Shown in pieces: positions 1-8,372 of a stretch of 64,000 bases of DNA. Location: NCBI GenBank assembly GCA_017465545.1, contig JAFTVY010000055.1, forward strand, positions 95,418 to 159,417, written 5' to 3'. Position 1 is the stretch's first letter, and each line of letters begins with the position of its first letter. Under the pieces are notes generated by a model. The model searched no databases. It saw nothing but the letters and a program-made list of their open reading frames with translations, and was not told where the DNA came from. Source of the DNA: Ruminiclostridium sp. Lineage in GTDB: Bacteria > Bacillota > Clostridia > Oscillospirales > Ruminococcaceae. Position numbers and translations under genes: made by a program.

Positions 1-1658
1 TTGTTCTGATACTTACCTAAATTTACGGGATAATCTCTGACTCCTCGTAAATTTCCGCCCCACCAGTTGAAATAATAATCCTTTTCGTTTGTAGAATGGA
101 AATCAGAATTGGTGTTCAGATCCATCGGATAAATTTCAGTACCTTCTACAAGAATCAGAACGTTGGGATTTTTAGCAAGAATTCTTGCCGCCGCCTGCTC
201 AGCAACGTATTTCCAGTTATTCGGCTTTGTGGAATCATTCCAGATAGCCGCACCATCACCTTCAAAGGGCTTTCCGTGAGGTTCGTTTTTCAGGTCGTAA
301 GCTATAATTGTATCGTTATCCTTATATCTGTCTGCCATCCATTCAAGTGCGCTGTAAAAATCCTCTGCACTCACTCTGTCAGTATACCAGAGATTTACCA
401 CGTGTCCCGAAGCGTTGGTTTCGGCACTATGTATATCAGGCATTACCTTAAGTCCGTTTTCTTCTGCAAGCTTTAAGAAATATTCAAAAATCTGCAGGCT
501 GTTCATTCCGTTAAGCTCTGTATTATAAGCATTATTATAATTTGCTTTGGGATACTCCCCTGCCGCCCAGGAATTTATAAGCTCTGCTGATATAGGTACT
601 CTTATAAGATTAAATCCGTGATCTGCAATAGCTTCAACGGAAGGCTTCAGTTGGCTGTTCCACAGTCCGTCAAAGGTATTTGTACCCGTGTTGTAGCCAA
701 ACCAGTTGACACCCGTAAGCCACACCTGTTTGCCGTCCTTGTCAAGGATTCTGTTTCCGTCTGTATAAAGCCAGTCGTCACCCTGAACCGCATCCTCGCT
801 TCTTTCAAGAAGGTCATCCACGTCTGCAGGTGGCTGTGAATTATCGTTATTATTGTTATTGTTATTATTGTTGTTTCCCTGGTTATTCTGATCGTTCTGA
901 TTTACTGTGCCGACGGTTACTGTACAAGCAATACCGTTTATTTTAGCGTCGCTTACCTTAAGCTCTCCCTTAACGCCAACGTTACCGCCGACAACAACAG
1001 TTCCACCCTTAAAGATGTCGCCGTTATATTCTGCATTCTTTATAACAAGCTTATTGCCGTTTGCCGTGTACGTACCATTCCATCCTGAGCAGGACACAAG
1101 TCCTTCAATGGTCATCACAAGCTCCCATCCGCCTGTTAAATCTGAAGGAGAATTATTGGTGACACCGAACTGAACGCCGTACATTGTTGTATCTCCGTCA
1201 ACCCAGGAGTTATCCGTGGAATATTTAAGGTTAAAGCCGTCAGCCAGAGGCTTGTTTTCATCTGACGTTGCAGACGAAGTTGTGCTTTCAGGCTTGCTGT
1301 CTGCACCCTGCTGACTCTGAGTCGTTTCTGACGTAGCTTCACTATTCTGTCCGTTCTGAGAGTTTTCGGACGTGCTTTCTGTATCAGAATCAGGTGTACT
1401 GCTTACGTTTGTTTCAGAATCTGTTTTTGAGCTTTCATTTTCATTTCCGCTTTGAGTAACGCTGTTACCACCATTCGAGGAATTGTTAGCACTTTGATTA
1501 TTTCCGCTACATATAATAATGAGCGCTATTACAAGAGCAATTATCACTGCTCCCATTCCGGCAAAAGCGATATAAACCCACACAGGAAACTTTGCTTTCT
1601 TACTCTGCGAATCAGCTTCAACCGAAGTCTGTTCAGTCATTACTTCTTTTTCATCCAT
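1..1658 (-). CDS. Membrane-anchored GH5 cellulase with N-terminal CBM2-like module (3' end off window)
   Basis: This is a probable endo-beta-1,4-glucanase, cut by the window edge after about 552 residues. The N-terminus is cytosolic, followed by one membrane helix at about residues 25-49 and no signal peptidase site, so the enzyme is likely a type II surface-anchored protein. A Ser/Thr/Gln-rich linker follows (about 50-150), then a CBM2-like module (about 150-250, with GWE, GWNGT and the ending NGIACTV), a poly-Asn linker, and a GH5 domain from about residue 293. GH5 signatures include LTGVNWFGYNTGT, IRVPISAELINSW, MPDIHSAETNASGH and the acid/base Glu in LKNEPHG; the later nucleophile Glu is outside the window. 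The pattern recalls subfamily GH5_1, which is inference. The ATG follows a GGGGGAAGGG ribosome binding site. Confidence 0.85.
   Translation of the reverse strand, partial: MDEKEVMTEQTSVEADSQSKKAKFPVWVYIAFAGMGAVIIALVIALIIICSGNNQSANNSSNGGNSVTQSGNENESSKTDSETNVSSTPDSDTESTSENSQNGQNSEATSETTQSQQGADSKPESTTSSATSDENKPLADGFNLKYSTDNSWVDGDTTMYGVQFGVTNNSPSDLTGGWELVMTIEGLVSCSGWNGTYTANGNKLVIKNAEYNGDIFKGGTVVVGGNVGVKGELKVSDAKINGIACTVTVGTVNQNDQNNQGNNNNNNNNNNDNSQPPADVDDLLERSEDAVQGDDWLYTDGNRILDKDGKQVWLTGVNWFGYNTGTNTFDGLWNSQLKPSVEAIADHGFNLIRVPISAELINSWAAGEYPKANYNNAYNTELNGMNSLQIFEYFLKLAEENGLKVMPDIHSAETNASGHVVNLWYTDRVSAEDFYSALEWMADRYKDNDTIIAYDLKNEPHGKPFEGDGAAIWNDSTKPNNWKYVAEQAAARILAKNPNVLILVEGTEIYPMDLNTNSDFHSTNEKDYYFNWWGGNLRGVRDYPVNLGKYQN
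841..875. repeat. Low-complexity repeat encoding a poly-Asn linker
   Basis: AAT/AAC codons are repeated on the minus strand inside the GH5 gene. They encode a run of nine Asn between the CBM and the catalytic domain. Such codon runs can change length by slippage and act as flexible linkers. Confidence 0.8.
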
Positions 1659-1675
1659 TATAGTACCCTTCCCCC

Positions 1676-2881
1676 TTACTTATTTACAGGCTTTCTCAGA
1701 ATAGAATGCGGCGGGAAAACGAGGTCCGATTCTATCTGCAGTTTTTCGGTGGCTCTGTTTGCAATTTCCGTTTTTTCACCCTTGGAATTTATAACGTAAG
1801 GAATTTCAAGTCTTACAGGCTTTTTTCCCGGTGCGAGTATTTCAAGCTCATCACGTACCGTAAAATAGTTGCGCTGTGTCAGATTGATAATTCCATCTTC
1901 GCAGGAATCAACCACACCAACAAAATCAAAATCTCTTATATAACCGCTGTTCTCATAATACTGTGAAGCATCCTCTTTTCCAAGATAAAAACCTGTACAG
2001 TACTGTCTGTGGCTTACCTTGTATACCTCTTCAACCGCCCATTCGGGAACAGGTGAACCATTCTTCACCGCATCCATTGCAGCTCTGTAGGCGTTGGTTA
2101 CAACAGCAACGTAATAAGCGGATTTGGCTCTGCCTTCTATCTTAAAGCTGGTAACGCCAGCCTCCTTCAGCTTATCAAGATGTTCTATCATGCACATGTC
2201 CTTGGCGTTAAGTATATAAGAGCCTCTGTCATCCTCAAAAAGCTCGTAATATTCACCCGGACGTTTTTCCTCCACAAGATGATATTTCCATCTGCAAGGC
2301 TGGGCGCATTCACCCTTGTTTGCATTTCTGTCAACCATAAAGCTTGAAAGAAGGCATCTTCCCGAAAAGGAAACGCACATAGCACCGTGTACAAAAGCCT
2401 CTATATCCATATCAGCGGGAATCTTTTCTCTTATCCTTCTGATATTGTCTATATCTACCTCTCTTGCGAGGACGATACGGTTTGCACCCATTTTATAAAG
2501 CTCGTTTGCTGTAACGTAGTTTACTACACCCGCCTGAGTCGATATATGAACAGCAAGCTCCGGTACGGCGTTTTTTATAACCGAAAGAGCTCCTATATCA
2601 CTTACAATCGCCGCATCTATACCGCAGGAATATGCATTTCTGATAAATTCAGGCAGTATCTCCACTTCAGCGTTAGAGGGTACTATATTGCAGGTAAGAT
2701 ATACCTTTACGCCTTTGTTATGAGCGTATTCTACTCCCCTTTTCATCGTGTCAAAATCAAATTTTGCCGCAGCCGCACGCATACCGAACATTGTACTGCC
2801 GAGGTAAACCGCATCAGCACCGTAATCTACTGCCGATTCGAGGCACTCGTAATCGCCTGCAGGTGATAATAATTCAATCAT
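1676..2881 (-). CDS. U32 family peptidase-like protein, tRNA hydroxylation type (TrhP-like)
   Basis: A 401-residue U32 family protein. It opens with the family start IELLSPAG and contains the signature HGAMCVSFSGRCLLSS (about residues 165-180), followed by conserved cysteines in GECAQPCRW that may hold a metal or Fe-S centre. Members of this family (E. coli YegQ/TrhP, Bacillus YrrN/YrrO) are needed for 5-hydroxyuridine formation at the wobble base of tRNA; older annotations say collagenase or protease. The gene lies 69 bases downstream of mltG, as yrrN/yrrO lie near yrrL in Bacillus. Only one U32 gene is visible here, whereas Bacillus has a pair. Which RNA is modified cannot be read from the sequence. 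Confidence 0.88.
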   Translation of the reverse strand: MIELLSPAGDYECLESAVDYGADAVYLGSTMFGMRAAAAKFDFDTMKRGVEYAHNKGVKVYLTCNIVPSNAEVEILPEFIRNAYSCGIDAAIVSDIGALSVIKNAVPELAVHISTQAGVVNYVTANELYKMGANRIVLAREVDIDNIRRIREKIPADMDIEAFVHGAMCVSFSGRCLLSSFMVDRNANKGECAQPCRWKYHLVEEKRPGEYYELFEDDRGSYILNAKDMCMIEHLDKLKEAGVTSFKIEGRAKSAYYVAVVTNAYRAAMDAVKNGSPVPEWAVEEVYKVSHRQYCTGFYLGKEDASQYYENSGYIRDFDFVGVVDSCEDGIINLTQRNYFTVRDELEILAPGKKPVRLEIPYVINSKGEKTEIANRATEKLQIESDLVFPPHSILRKPVNK

Positions 2882-2907
2882 TGCTTGTTCCTTTCTTTTT
2901 CCTGAAT

Positions 2908-2937
2908 AACACCTGTTCTCGTATGAAAACAGGTGTT
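2908..2937 (-). other. Perfect inverted repeat between mltG and the U32 gene
   Basis: The arms AACACCTGTT (2908-2917) and AACAGGTGTT (2928-2937) form a 10-bp stem with a 10-base loop. No U-run follows on the minus strand, so it is more likely a processing or stability hairpin within the operon than a terminator. Confidence 0.5.
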
Positions 2938-2950
2938 AAACGGGTTATAT

Positions 2951-4372
2951 TCAGTCAGCGATTGCATCATCAAGTCCGCAGATGCGGAGATTTTCTTCAT
3001 GCTCGCTTATGGTTTCTGCAAAAAACATCTCCATTGTTTCGGGATGAGCGCAGAAATAATAATAATTCGTATCAGGTGCATAAAGCACAGCCTTTATTGC
3101 ATCCAGTCCGGGATTGCAGATAGCACCTACGGGTATTCCGTTGCAGGTGTAGGTATCATATGCATCGAACATAGCCTGATTTTTTGAATACTCGGATGCG
3201 GGCATATTAGGCTTGATTCTTTCAGTCACGTAAAGCGTGGTAACGTCTGATTCAAGTCTCGGGAACACGTCGGGGTTATTCAGTCTGTTCATAAAGGCTG
3301 ATGCAACGTATCCCATATTTTCTATAGAGTCAGCCTCTCTCTGAACAACAGAAGCAAGTGTAATAACCTCATCAAGAGTCATATTCAGCTCATTCATTCT
3401 GCTGTAGTATCTGGCTGTAAGCTTGTTGTTGAAGTTCTGATAGATAGCGTCGAGAGCTTCTTTTGCATACTCCGTTGTATCTATCTCGCTGTTATCCTCG
3501 AGCTGAGGGATTATATAAAATTCGTAGGTATCGGGGAAAATGTACCCTTCCATCTGATAGAACTTGAGAGGTTCATCTTCAAGGCGCTTCTGGAATTTGT
3601 AGGTCTTTTCAAGATCTTTGCACTGTGCCAGAAAATCTTCTGCACGGCAAACGAGATTCTCTTCAAATATTTCTGCAATTTCGTAAATCGTCATACCCTC
3701 GGTTATCTGAACCGTAACCGTCTGATTTATAGTTGTGACAGTCTGCAGATTCATAAGAAGTGCGCTGTACGACATCGTTGTATCTACGGTAAACGTACCT
3801 TTTATAAAGTCGTTTTCAGCGTCAGCCATCTTAGTGTACATAGTAAACACGTCAGGCATTGTGATGATGCCAAGGCTGGCAAGATCCTTTGATATATCGT
3901 CAATGGTCGAGTCCTCAGAAATATATATCTGCGCCTGGCAATACGTTTTGCCGATTCCGGTAAAGTCAAGTGCCGATTTTACTATGTAGACTGCAAGAAA
4001 AGCCGAAACGGATACTATGAAAACAGATAAAAGCGCACCTGCAAGAATATGGCTGAAGGTTCTTTTGTGTCTGTTTTTAGCCTTTATTTTCTTTGCACGT
4101 TTCTTTTTATCGGCAAGATACTGCTGGTATTCCTCTTCCGTAACTTCATCCTCTTCCTCAGAAATGTCTTCAGAAAGTGCTTCGGGAGTCTGATGAACTT
4201 CCTCTTGCTGATATGAAGTTTCAGGAGAAACAGGCGTCATGGGTTCGGTGTCAACAGGCTTATCAAATTGGACTGTGCTTTCCGTTGTTCCGACGTCTTC
4301 TGCACTTACTTCCTCTTCCTTTTTTGACTTAGGGAGAGAAAAAAGAACGTCATTAAGAGTTTTATTGTCCAT
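2951..4372 (-). CDS. mltG: Endolytic murein transglycosylase MltG
   Basis: A 473-residue YceG/MltG protein, the membrane lytic transglycosylase that cuts nascent peptidoglycan strands and sets glycan length. Residues 1-103 are cytosolic, acidic and then Lys/Arg-rich; one membrane helix spans about 105-130; the extracellular part holds a LysM-like region with the catalytic domain after it. The catalytic block ASVVQREAD keeps the conserved second Glu and is followed by the family motif FMNRLNN and the block LESDVTTLYV. The acidic cytosolic extension is longer than in E. coli. The gene starts 25 bases downstream of the cyclo-ligase in a probable six-gene operon. Confidence 0.92.
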   Translation of the reverse strand: MDNKTLNDVLFSLPKSKKEEEVSAEDVGTTESTVQFDKPVDTEPMTPVSPETSYQQEEVHQTPEALSEDISEEEDEVTEEEYQQYLADKKKRAKKIKAKNRHKRTFSHILAGALLSVFIVSVSAFLAVYIVKSALDFTGIGKTYCQAQIYISEDSTIDDISKDLASLGIITMPDVFTMYTKMADAENDFIKGTFTVDTTMSYSALLMNLQTVTTINQTVTVQITEGMTIYEIAEIFEENLVCRAEDFLAQCKDLEKTYKFQKRLEDEPLKFYQMEGYIFPDTYEFYIIPQLEDNSEIDTTEYAKEALDAIYQNFNNKLTARYYSRMNELNMTLDEVITLASVVQREADSIENMGYVASAFMNRLNNPDVFPRLESDVTTLYVTERIKPNMPASEYSKNQAMFDAYDTYTCNGIPVGAICNPGLDAIKAVLYAPDTNYYYFCAHPETMEMFFAETISEHEENLRICGLDDAIAD

Positions 4373-4397
4373 AAAACCTTTTCCTTTCTAAGTATAT

Positions 4398-4952
4398 TCA
4401 ATCAGTAATTACTTCTGTTATCTGCTTGTCGAATCCGTCAACAGGTATATCGTCTCTGATAAATCCGCTGTAGCAAAGACCGAGTGTGTTTCCCGTGTAT
4501 CTGCTGAGGAATTTATCGTAGTAGCCTTTTCCGTAACCGATTCTGTAGCCTTCTGTGTTAAAAGCAAGTGCAGGAACAAGACAAAGGCTGTTGCCCATTT
4601 CTTCATATGACAGTTTCCTGCAATAATCCTTTGGTTCGTTTATGCCGTACATTCCTGTGGCTGTATCGGACAAGGATTCTATAAGATAAAAATCCATTTT
4701 TTCTGGTGTGCATTTCGGCACGGCTACTTTCTTTCCGTTTTCAAGGCAATAATTTATAAAGCTTATTGTATCGACTTCGATTTTTGTTGAAATATAACAC
4801 AGAATAATATCATATCTGCTGAAGTCAATAGTATTTATAAGCTTATTATAAACGCTTGCATCAAGCTTGCTTTTTTCTCCGCTTATCAAAAGCTCATTCC
4901 TTTTTGAAATAAGAGTCTTTCTCAGCGCAGTCTTCTGTTCCTTAAGAGTCAT
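4398..4952 (-). CDS. 5-formyltetrahydrofolate cyclo-ligase
   Basis: A 184-residue member of the 5-FTHF cyclo-ligase (MTHFS, YgfA/YqgN) family. It uses ATP to convert 5-formyl-THF to 5,10-methenyl-THF, returning folate to the one-carbon pool. The N-terminal basic region with RKTLISKRNEL, the central KVAVPKC and the C-terminal GYRIGYGKGYYDKFL are all typical. Length is normal. It begins three bases after the DJ-1 stop, which suggests translational coupling. Confidence 0.92.
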   Translation of the reverse strand: MTLKEQKTALRKTLISKRNELLISGEKSKLDASVYNKLINTIDFSRYDIILCYISTKIEVDTISFINYCLENGKKVAVPKCTPEKMDFYLIESLSDTATGMYGINEPKDYCRKLSYEEMGNSLCLVPALAFNTEGYRIGYGKGYYDKFLSRYTGNTLGLCYSGFIRDDIPVDGFDKQITEVITD

Positions 4953-4955
4953 AGC

Positions 4956-5498
4956 TTACATACACTGTAAGGACTTGCGGATTGCACTCGCCTTACCCTT
5001 GCCCTTTACAAGCTCTGCAAGAGCAAGACCGAACTCTATAGCAACACCTGCGCCCTTAGCAGTAATAATATTGCCGTCAACGTAAACCTTCTCGTCACCA
5101 AGCTCTGCACCAAATAAAAATTGCTCAAAGCCAGGGAAACAGGTAGCCTTCTTCCCTTCAAGAAGATTCATCTTGCCGAGTATGGAGGGTGCCGCACAAA
5201 TTGCGCCTATATACTTGTTATTTTCAACACAGAAGCGTATTGCTTCCTGTACGGTTGCATTCTTTTCAAGGTTTAAAGTACCGGGCATACCACCGGGAAG
5301 GACTATCATATCAACTTCATCAGATAGAATAACGTCACCTTCTACCATATCGGTAAATACTGTAATACCATGCGTGCTGGTGATCTGATCGCCGCCGATT
5401 CCTACTGTAGCAACCTCTACCTCGCATCTTTTCAGAATGTCAATTGGTGCTATCGCTTCAGTTTCTTCAAATCCGTTTGCAAGAAATACATATATCAT
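4956..5498 (-). CDS. DJ-1/PfpI family protein
   Basis: A 180-residue DJ-1/ThiJ-type protein with the usual single-domain length. The nucleophile elbow Cys is visible in GAICAAP, with the conserved acidic residue in the N-terminal FEETEA. Families of this kind include deglycases, chaperones and uncharacterised amidotransferase-like hydrolases; the substrate cannot be inferred. I chose the ATG at 5498 (MIYVFLANG) because an AAGGA ribosome site lies 8 bases upstream; the longer reading would run into the preceding DUF2156 gene. Confidence 0.88.
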   Translation of the reverse strand: MIYVFLANGFEETEAIAPIDILKRCEVEVATVGIGGDQITSTHGITVFTDMVEGDVILSDEVDMIVLPGGMPGTLNLEKNATVQEAIRFCVENNKYIGAICAAPSILGKMNLLEGKKATCFPGFEQFLFGAELGDEKVYVDGNIITAKGAGVAIEFGLALAELVKGKGKASAIRKSLQCM

Positions 5499-5514
5499 AA
5501 TGCTTTTCCTTTCT

Positions 5515-6390
5515 TTATCCGTTATACTCGGCGATGAATTTCTCAAGCATAAAGCAAGGTCTGTATGAACGCTTTGCCTTTCTGAGATTCTCTTCGCCCA
5601 TATCCTCTTCTCTGTTTATATACGTAAGCTCTTTGCAGAACTCATTAGCCATAAGATAATTTATCATCGGATAAGTTCCGTCATATTCCGTAAGCGCCTT
5701 TTCTACGTGGGTAACAAACGTATCACTGTTAAGCTGTTCGCCATAGGAAAACGCCTGAATCCTTCCTCCGACTCTCAGAATAAGCCCTTTAAGTCCAAGT
5801 GCAGTAAAGTTATCAAGTCCGTTTTCAACACTACACATTTCTTCGGACTTTTCTTTACTCATTTCGCAGCCGTTTCTTTCACACCAGAGTGTACTCATTT
5901 TTCTGCATTCGTCTATATTTTCTTCGGTTATACGCTCATAACTCCAGTCTAACTGTCTGAAGCGGTTTATATAGTTTCTTTTTGAATGAAGCTTCTTTCC
6001 CGAAAGAGTCGAGAGACTTTCTGACGTGTAAACGTAGTCATAGAAATCCTCGTTTGTGTCAAAACTGAATTTCCCGGGGAATTCCTTTTCTAAAAGCATC
6101 TTTGCAGACTTATCCATCGTAATGAATTTAAGCTTTTTACCTTCGGCTTCGGAATGTTCAGAAAGCTCTTTAATAAGCGCTTTTATATCTCCGTTTCCGG
6201 CAGGAAAAAAGAAACCGTTTGAAGCCTTTACGATGAAATAATCCATAAATCTGCAGATAGTTATTCCATAGACGTTGCGCCACACGTAATTATTTGTAAA
6301 ATTATATTCGCATCCGCGATAATCCGAAATCGCAAGCAATTCGTCTATCCACGGCTTGTCCTTTAATTCTATTGGTCTGAACTCCAACAA
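5515..6390 (-). CDS. DUF2156 domain protein (GNAT-fold, LPG synthase C-terminal-like)
   Basis: A 291-residue protein of the DUF2156 family, which shares the double GNAT fold of the C-terminal domain of MprF-type aminoacyl-phosphatidylglycerol synthases. Visible marks are the opening FRPIELKDK, the central KKLHSKRNYINRF and the late RSYRPCFMLEKF. It has no membrane segments, so it is a soluble stand-alone version; such proteins are common in Clostridia and have no settled function. It lies between the kinase (16-base gap) and the DJ-1 gene. Confidence 0.8.
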   Translation of the reverse strand: MLEFRPIELKDKPWIDELLAISDYRGCEYNFTNNYVWRNVYGITICRFMDYFIVKASNGFFFPAGNGDIKALIKELSEHSEAEGKKLKFITMDKSAKMLLEKEFPGKFSFDTNEDFYDYVYTSESLSTLSGKKLHSKRNYINRFRQLDWSYERITEENIDECRKMSTLWCERNGCEMSKEKSEEMCSVENGLDNFTALGLKGLILRVGGRIQAFSYGEQLNSDTFVTHVEKALTEYDGTYPMINYLMANEFCKELTYINREEDMGEENLRKAKRSYRPCFMLEKFIAEYNG

Positions 6391-6406
6391 AGCTATTCTT
6401 CCCTTT

Positions 6407-7075
6407 TTATAAAATTACTGATTCTATGATTGCACAAAGCTCGTTATTTATATCCTCAACCGAGCGGACATTTTCGCCTTCTGCACAGCTTATAATCTGC
6501 CAGTTGTCGTATTTTGCCGTGTATAGTGCAGTTTCTCTGCATCTTACAAGAAAATCAATATTCTTTTCGTGTATATCCTTCTTGCTTTCGTCTCCGTCAT
6601 ATCTCTTTGATAAAAGCTTCTGGGAAATTTCAATCGGCATATCAAGAAAAATCACCATATCAGGCTTTGGAATAGCAAATTTTTTATATTCAAAATCCCA
6701 TAGCCAGTCAAGATATTCGTCCCACTTATCTTTTTCAAGCTTCGCCATCTGATAAATTGCATTGGACGTGGTATATCTTGCCGCAACGATATTTCTTCCG
6801 CTTTTGTAATCGCTTTCCCAGTATTCTTTATAGCTTGTGTATCTGTCAACCGCATAGATACTGCTGGCAGTAAAACAACCAGTCATCATATCCTCTTCAG
6901 GAAATTTGCCTGAAAGATAATCCTTTACGATGCTTCCACTTGCACTCTCGTAATTCGGGAAGCTTATGAATCTTGCTTTATCTCCGAATTTGCTCTGTAA
7001 CAAATCAAGCTGGGTACTTTTTCCGCATCCGTCAAGACCTTCTATTACTATAAGCTTACCTTTCAAATAGAACAT
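6407..7075 (-). CDS. Thymidylate kinase-like nucleotide kinase
   Basis: A 222-residue P-loop kinase of the dTMP kinase family. The Walker A block is GLDGCGKST (about residues 13-21), the substrate region has FPNYES and VDRYTS, and the lid region carries KRYDGDESKKD. It would convert dTMP to dTDP for DNA synthesis. It differs from classical bacterial Tmk in the AARYTTSNAIYQ block and resembles a clostridial subfamily, so a related deoxynucleoside kinase role is possible. It is the first gene after the promoter at 7107-7135. Confidence 0.8.
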   Translation of the reverse strand: MFYLKGKLIVIEGLDGCGKSTQLDLLQSKFGDKARFISFPNYESASGSIVKDYLSGKFPEEDMMTGCFTASSIYAVDRYTSYKEYWESDYKSGRNIVAARYTTSNAIYQMAKLEKDKWDEYLDWLWDFEYKKFAIPKPDMVIFLDMPIEISQKLLSKRYDGDESKKDIHEKNIDFLVRCRETALYTAKYDNWQIISCAEGENVRSVEDINNELCAIIESVIL

Positions 7076-7106
7076 TCCCTTCTGTTAAAGATAACTAATC
7101 TATTTT

Positions 7107-7135
7107 ATTGTACCACATTTTATTGATTTAGTCAA
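7107..7135 (-). promoter_or_regulatory. Promoter of the tmk-like to U32 operon
   Basis: TTGACT (7135-7130) and TACAAT (7112-7107), read on the minus strand, are separated by 17 bases. The -10 lies about 30 bases before the kinase ATG. This is a near-consensus sigma-A promoter. Confidence 0.75.
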
Positions 7136-7145
7136 CTTTTATTTA

Positions 7146-8312
7146 TCAGCACATTGAATGTTCTACGGTAATTACGGCAAAATATTTTTCATCGGTTTCA
7201 TCAAGCTTTTTTCTGATATTTTCTACAAGCTCAGCATCAGATATTCTGAATTTAAAGGGTGTTACAAGATCGAAAATAAAGTTTATGTGCTGTGTGCCTT
7301 TTGTCATTCTGAAATCGTGAATGGAAAGCACCTCGTCTATTCCCTTCACTATACCCGTCACCATTTCCTTCATTCTGATAGTTTCCTCATCATCATTTGC
7401 AACGGGATCCATATGTATAGATACAATACTCTTATATTTTATTTTAAGGTCATCCTCTATAAGATCAATAAGCTCGTGCGCCTGCATTATATCCGATTTG
7501 CAAGGAACCTCGGCGTGCATTGAAATTATCATATTTCCTACACCATAATCATGCACCATAAGATCGTGTACGCCGATAATTCCGGGATAGCTCATTACCG
7601 TATCTTCAATTTCCTTCACAAGCTCAGGACTTGGTTTTTCACCGAGTAAGGGTGTAAGGCTGTCCTTAAAGGTATTAAAGCCCGTGTACAATATGAATGC
7701 GGCAACTAAAAGTCCTGCATATGCATCAAGATTAACACCTGTAAAAAGAGCAAGAAGCATTGTGAGAATAACAACTGTTGTAGAGATACAGTCTGTAAGG
7801 GAGTCCATTGCCGTCGCCTTCATCGTTTTGGAGCTTATAATCTTACCGAGCTTTATATTGAATAATGCCATCCACAGCTTTACAAGAACTGAAGCTATAA
7901 GAATTACCAACGAAAGTACGCTGAAATGGAATTCTTCAGGATTTATTATCTTTTCGACTGACGTCTTTCCGAGTTCAAAGCCCATAAGCATTATAATTAC
8001 GGCTATAATGAGACCTGACACGTACTCCATTCTGCCGTGGCCGTAGGGATGCTCATTATCTGCAGGCATACTTGCCATCTTGAATCCTACAAAGGTCATT
8101 ATTGACGATCCTGCATCAGAAAGGTTATTAAATGCATCCGCCATAACAGACACTGCACCGGAAATTATTCCTGCAACAAGTTTTCCGATAAACAGAAGTA
8201 TATTAAGCACGATCCCCGTAAACGCTCCGAGATAGCCATAGTTAGTACGCACAACAGGGTCTGACGTATTATTTCTGTCTTTAATAAATATGCGAATAAG
8301 TAAATTTGTCAT
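7146..8312 (-). CDS. Cation diffusion facilitator family transporter
   Basis: A 388-residue CDF transporter exporting divalent metal in exchange for protons. Six membrane helices lie in residues about 25-225. Metal-site acidic residues are in helix 2 (DAFNNLSD) and helix 5 (DSLTD), with the HPYGHGRME loop between helices 2 and 3. A cytosolic ferredoxin-like domain follows (about 226-388) and appears to hold two repeats, longer than in E. coli YiiP. The Asn-Asn between the helix 2 aspartates resembles Mn/Fe-type members, but the metal is not certain. Its start is only 18 bases from the arg operon terminator, so expression may depend on read-through. Confidence 0.88.
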   Translation of the reverse strand: MTNLLIRIFIKDRNNTSDPVVRTNYGYLGAFTGIVLNILLFIGKLVAGIISGAVSVMADAFNNLSDAGSSIMTFVGFKMASMPADNEHPYGHGRMEYVSGLIIAVIIMLMGFELGKTSVEKIINPEEFHFSVLSLVILIASVLVKLWMALFNIKLGKIISSKTMKATAMDSLTDCISTTVVILTMLLALFTGVNLDAYAGLLVAAFILYTGFNTFKDSLTPLLGEKPSPELVKEIEDTVMSYPGIIGVHDLMVHDYGVGNMIISMHAEVPCKSDIMQAHELIDLIEDDLKIKYKSIVSIHMDPVANDDEETIRMKEMVTGIVKGIDEVLSIHDFRMTKGTQHINFIFDLVTPFKFRISDAELVENIRKKLDETDEKYFAVITVEHSMC

Positions 8313-8329
8313 AATTTCCTCACTATAAA

Positions 8330-8364
8330 AAATTGAGGATCAAGAATAGCTCAATCCTCAATTT
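8330..8364 (-). terminator. Rho-independent terminator of the arginine operon
   Basis: On the minus strand an 11-bp perfect stem (AAATTGAGGAT with ATCCTCAATTT, 13-base loop) is followed by a U-rich tract. It lies 8 bases after the argF stop and 17 bases before the CDF start codon. Confidence 0.88.
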
Positions 8365-8372
8365 ATCTTTTA

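Noticed and set aside
841-875. CRISPR-like or satellite repeat
   Set aside because: It is a coding run of Asn codons without spacers.
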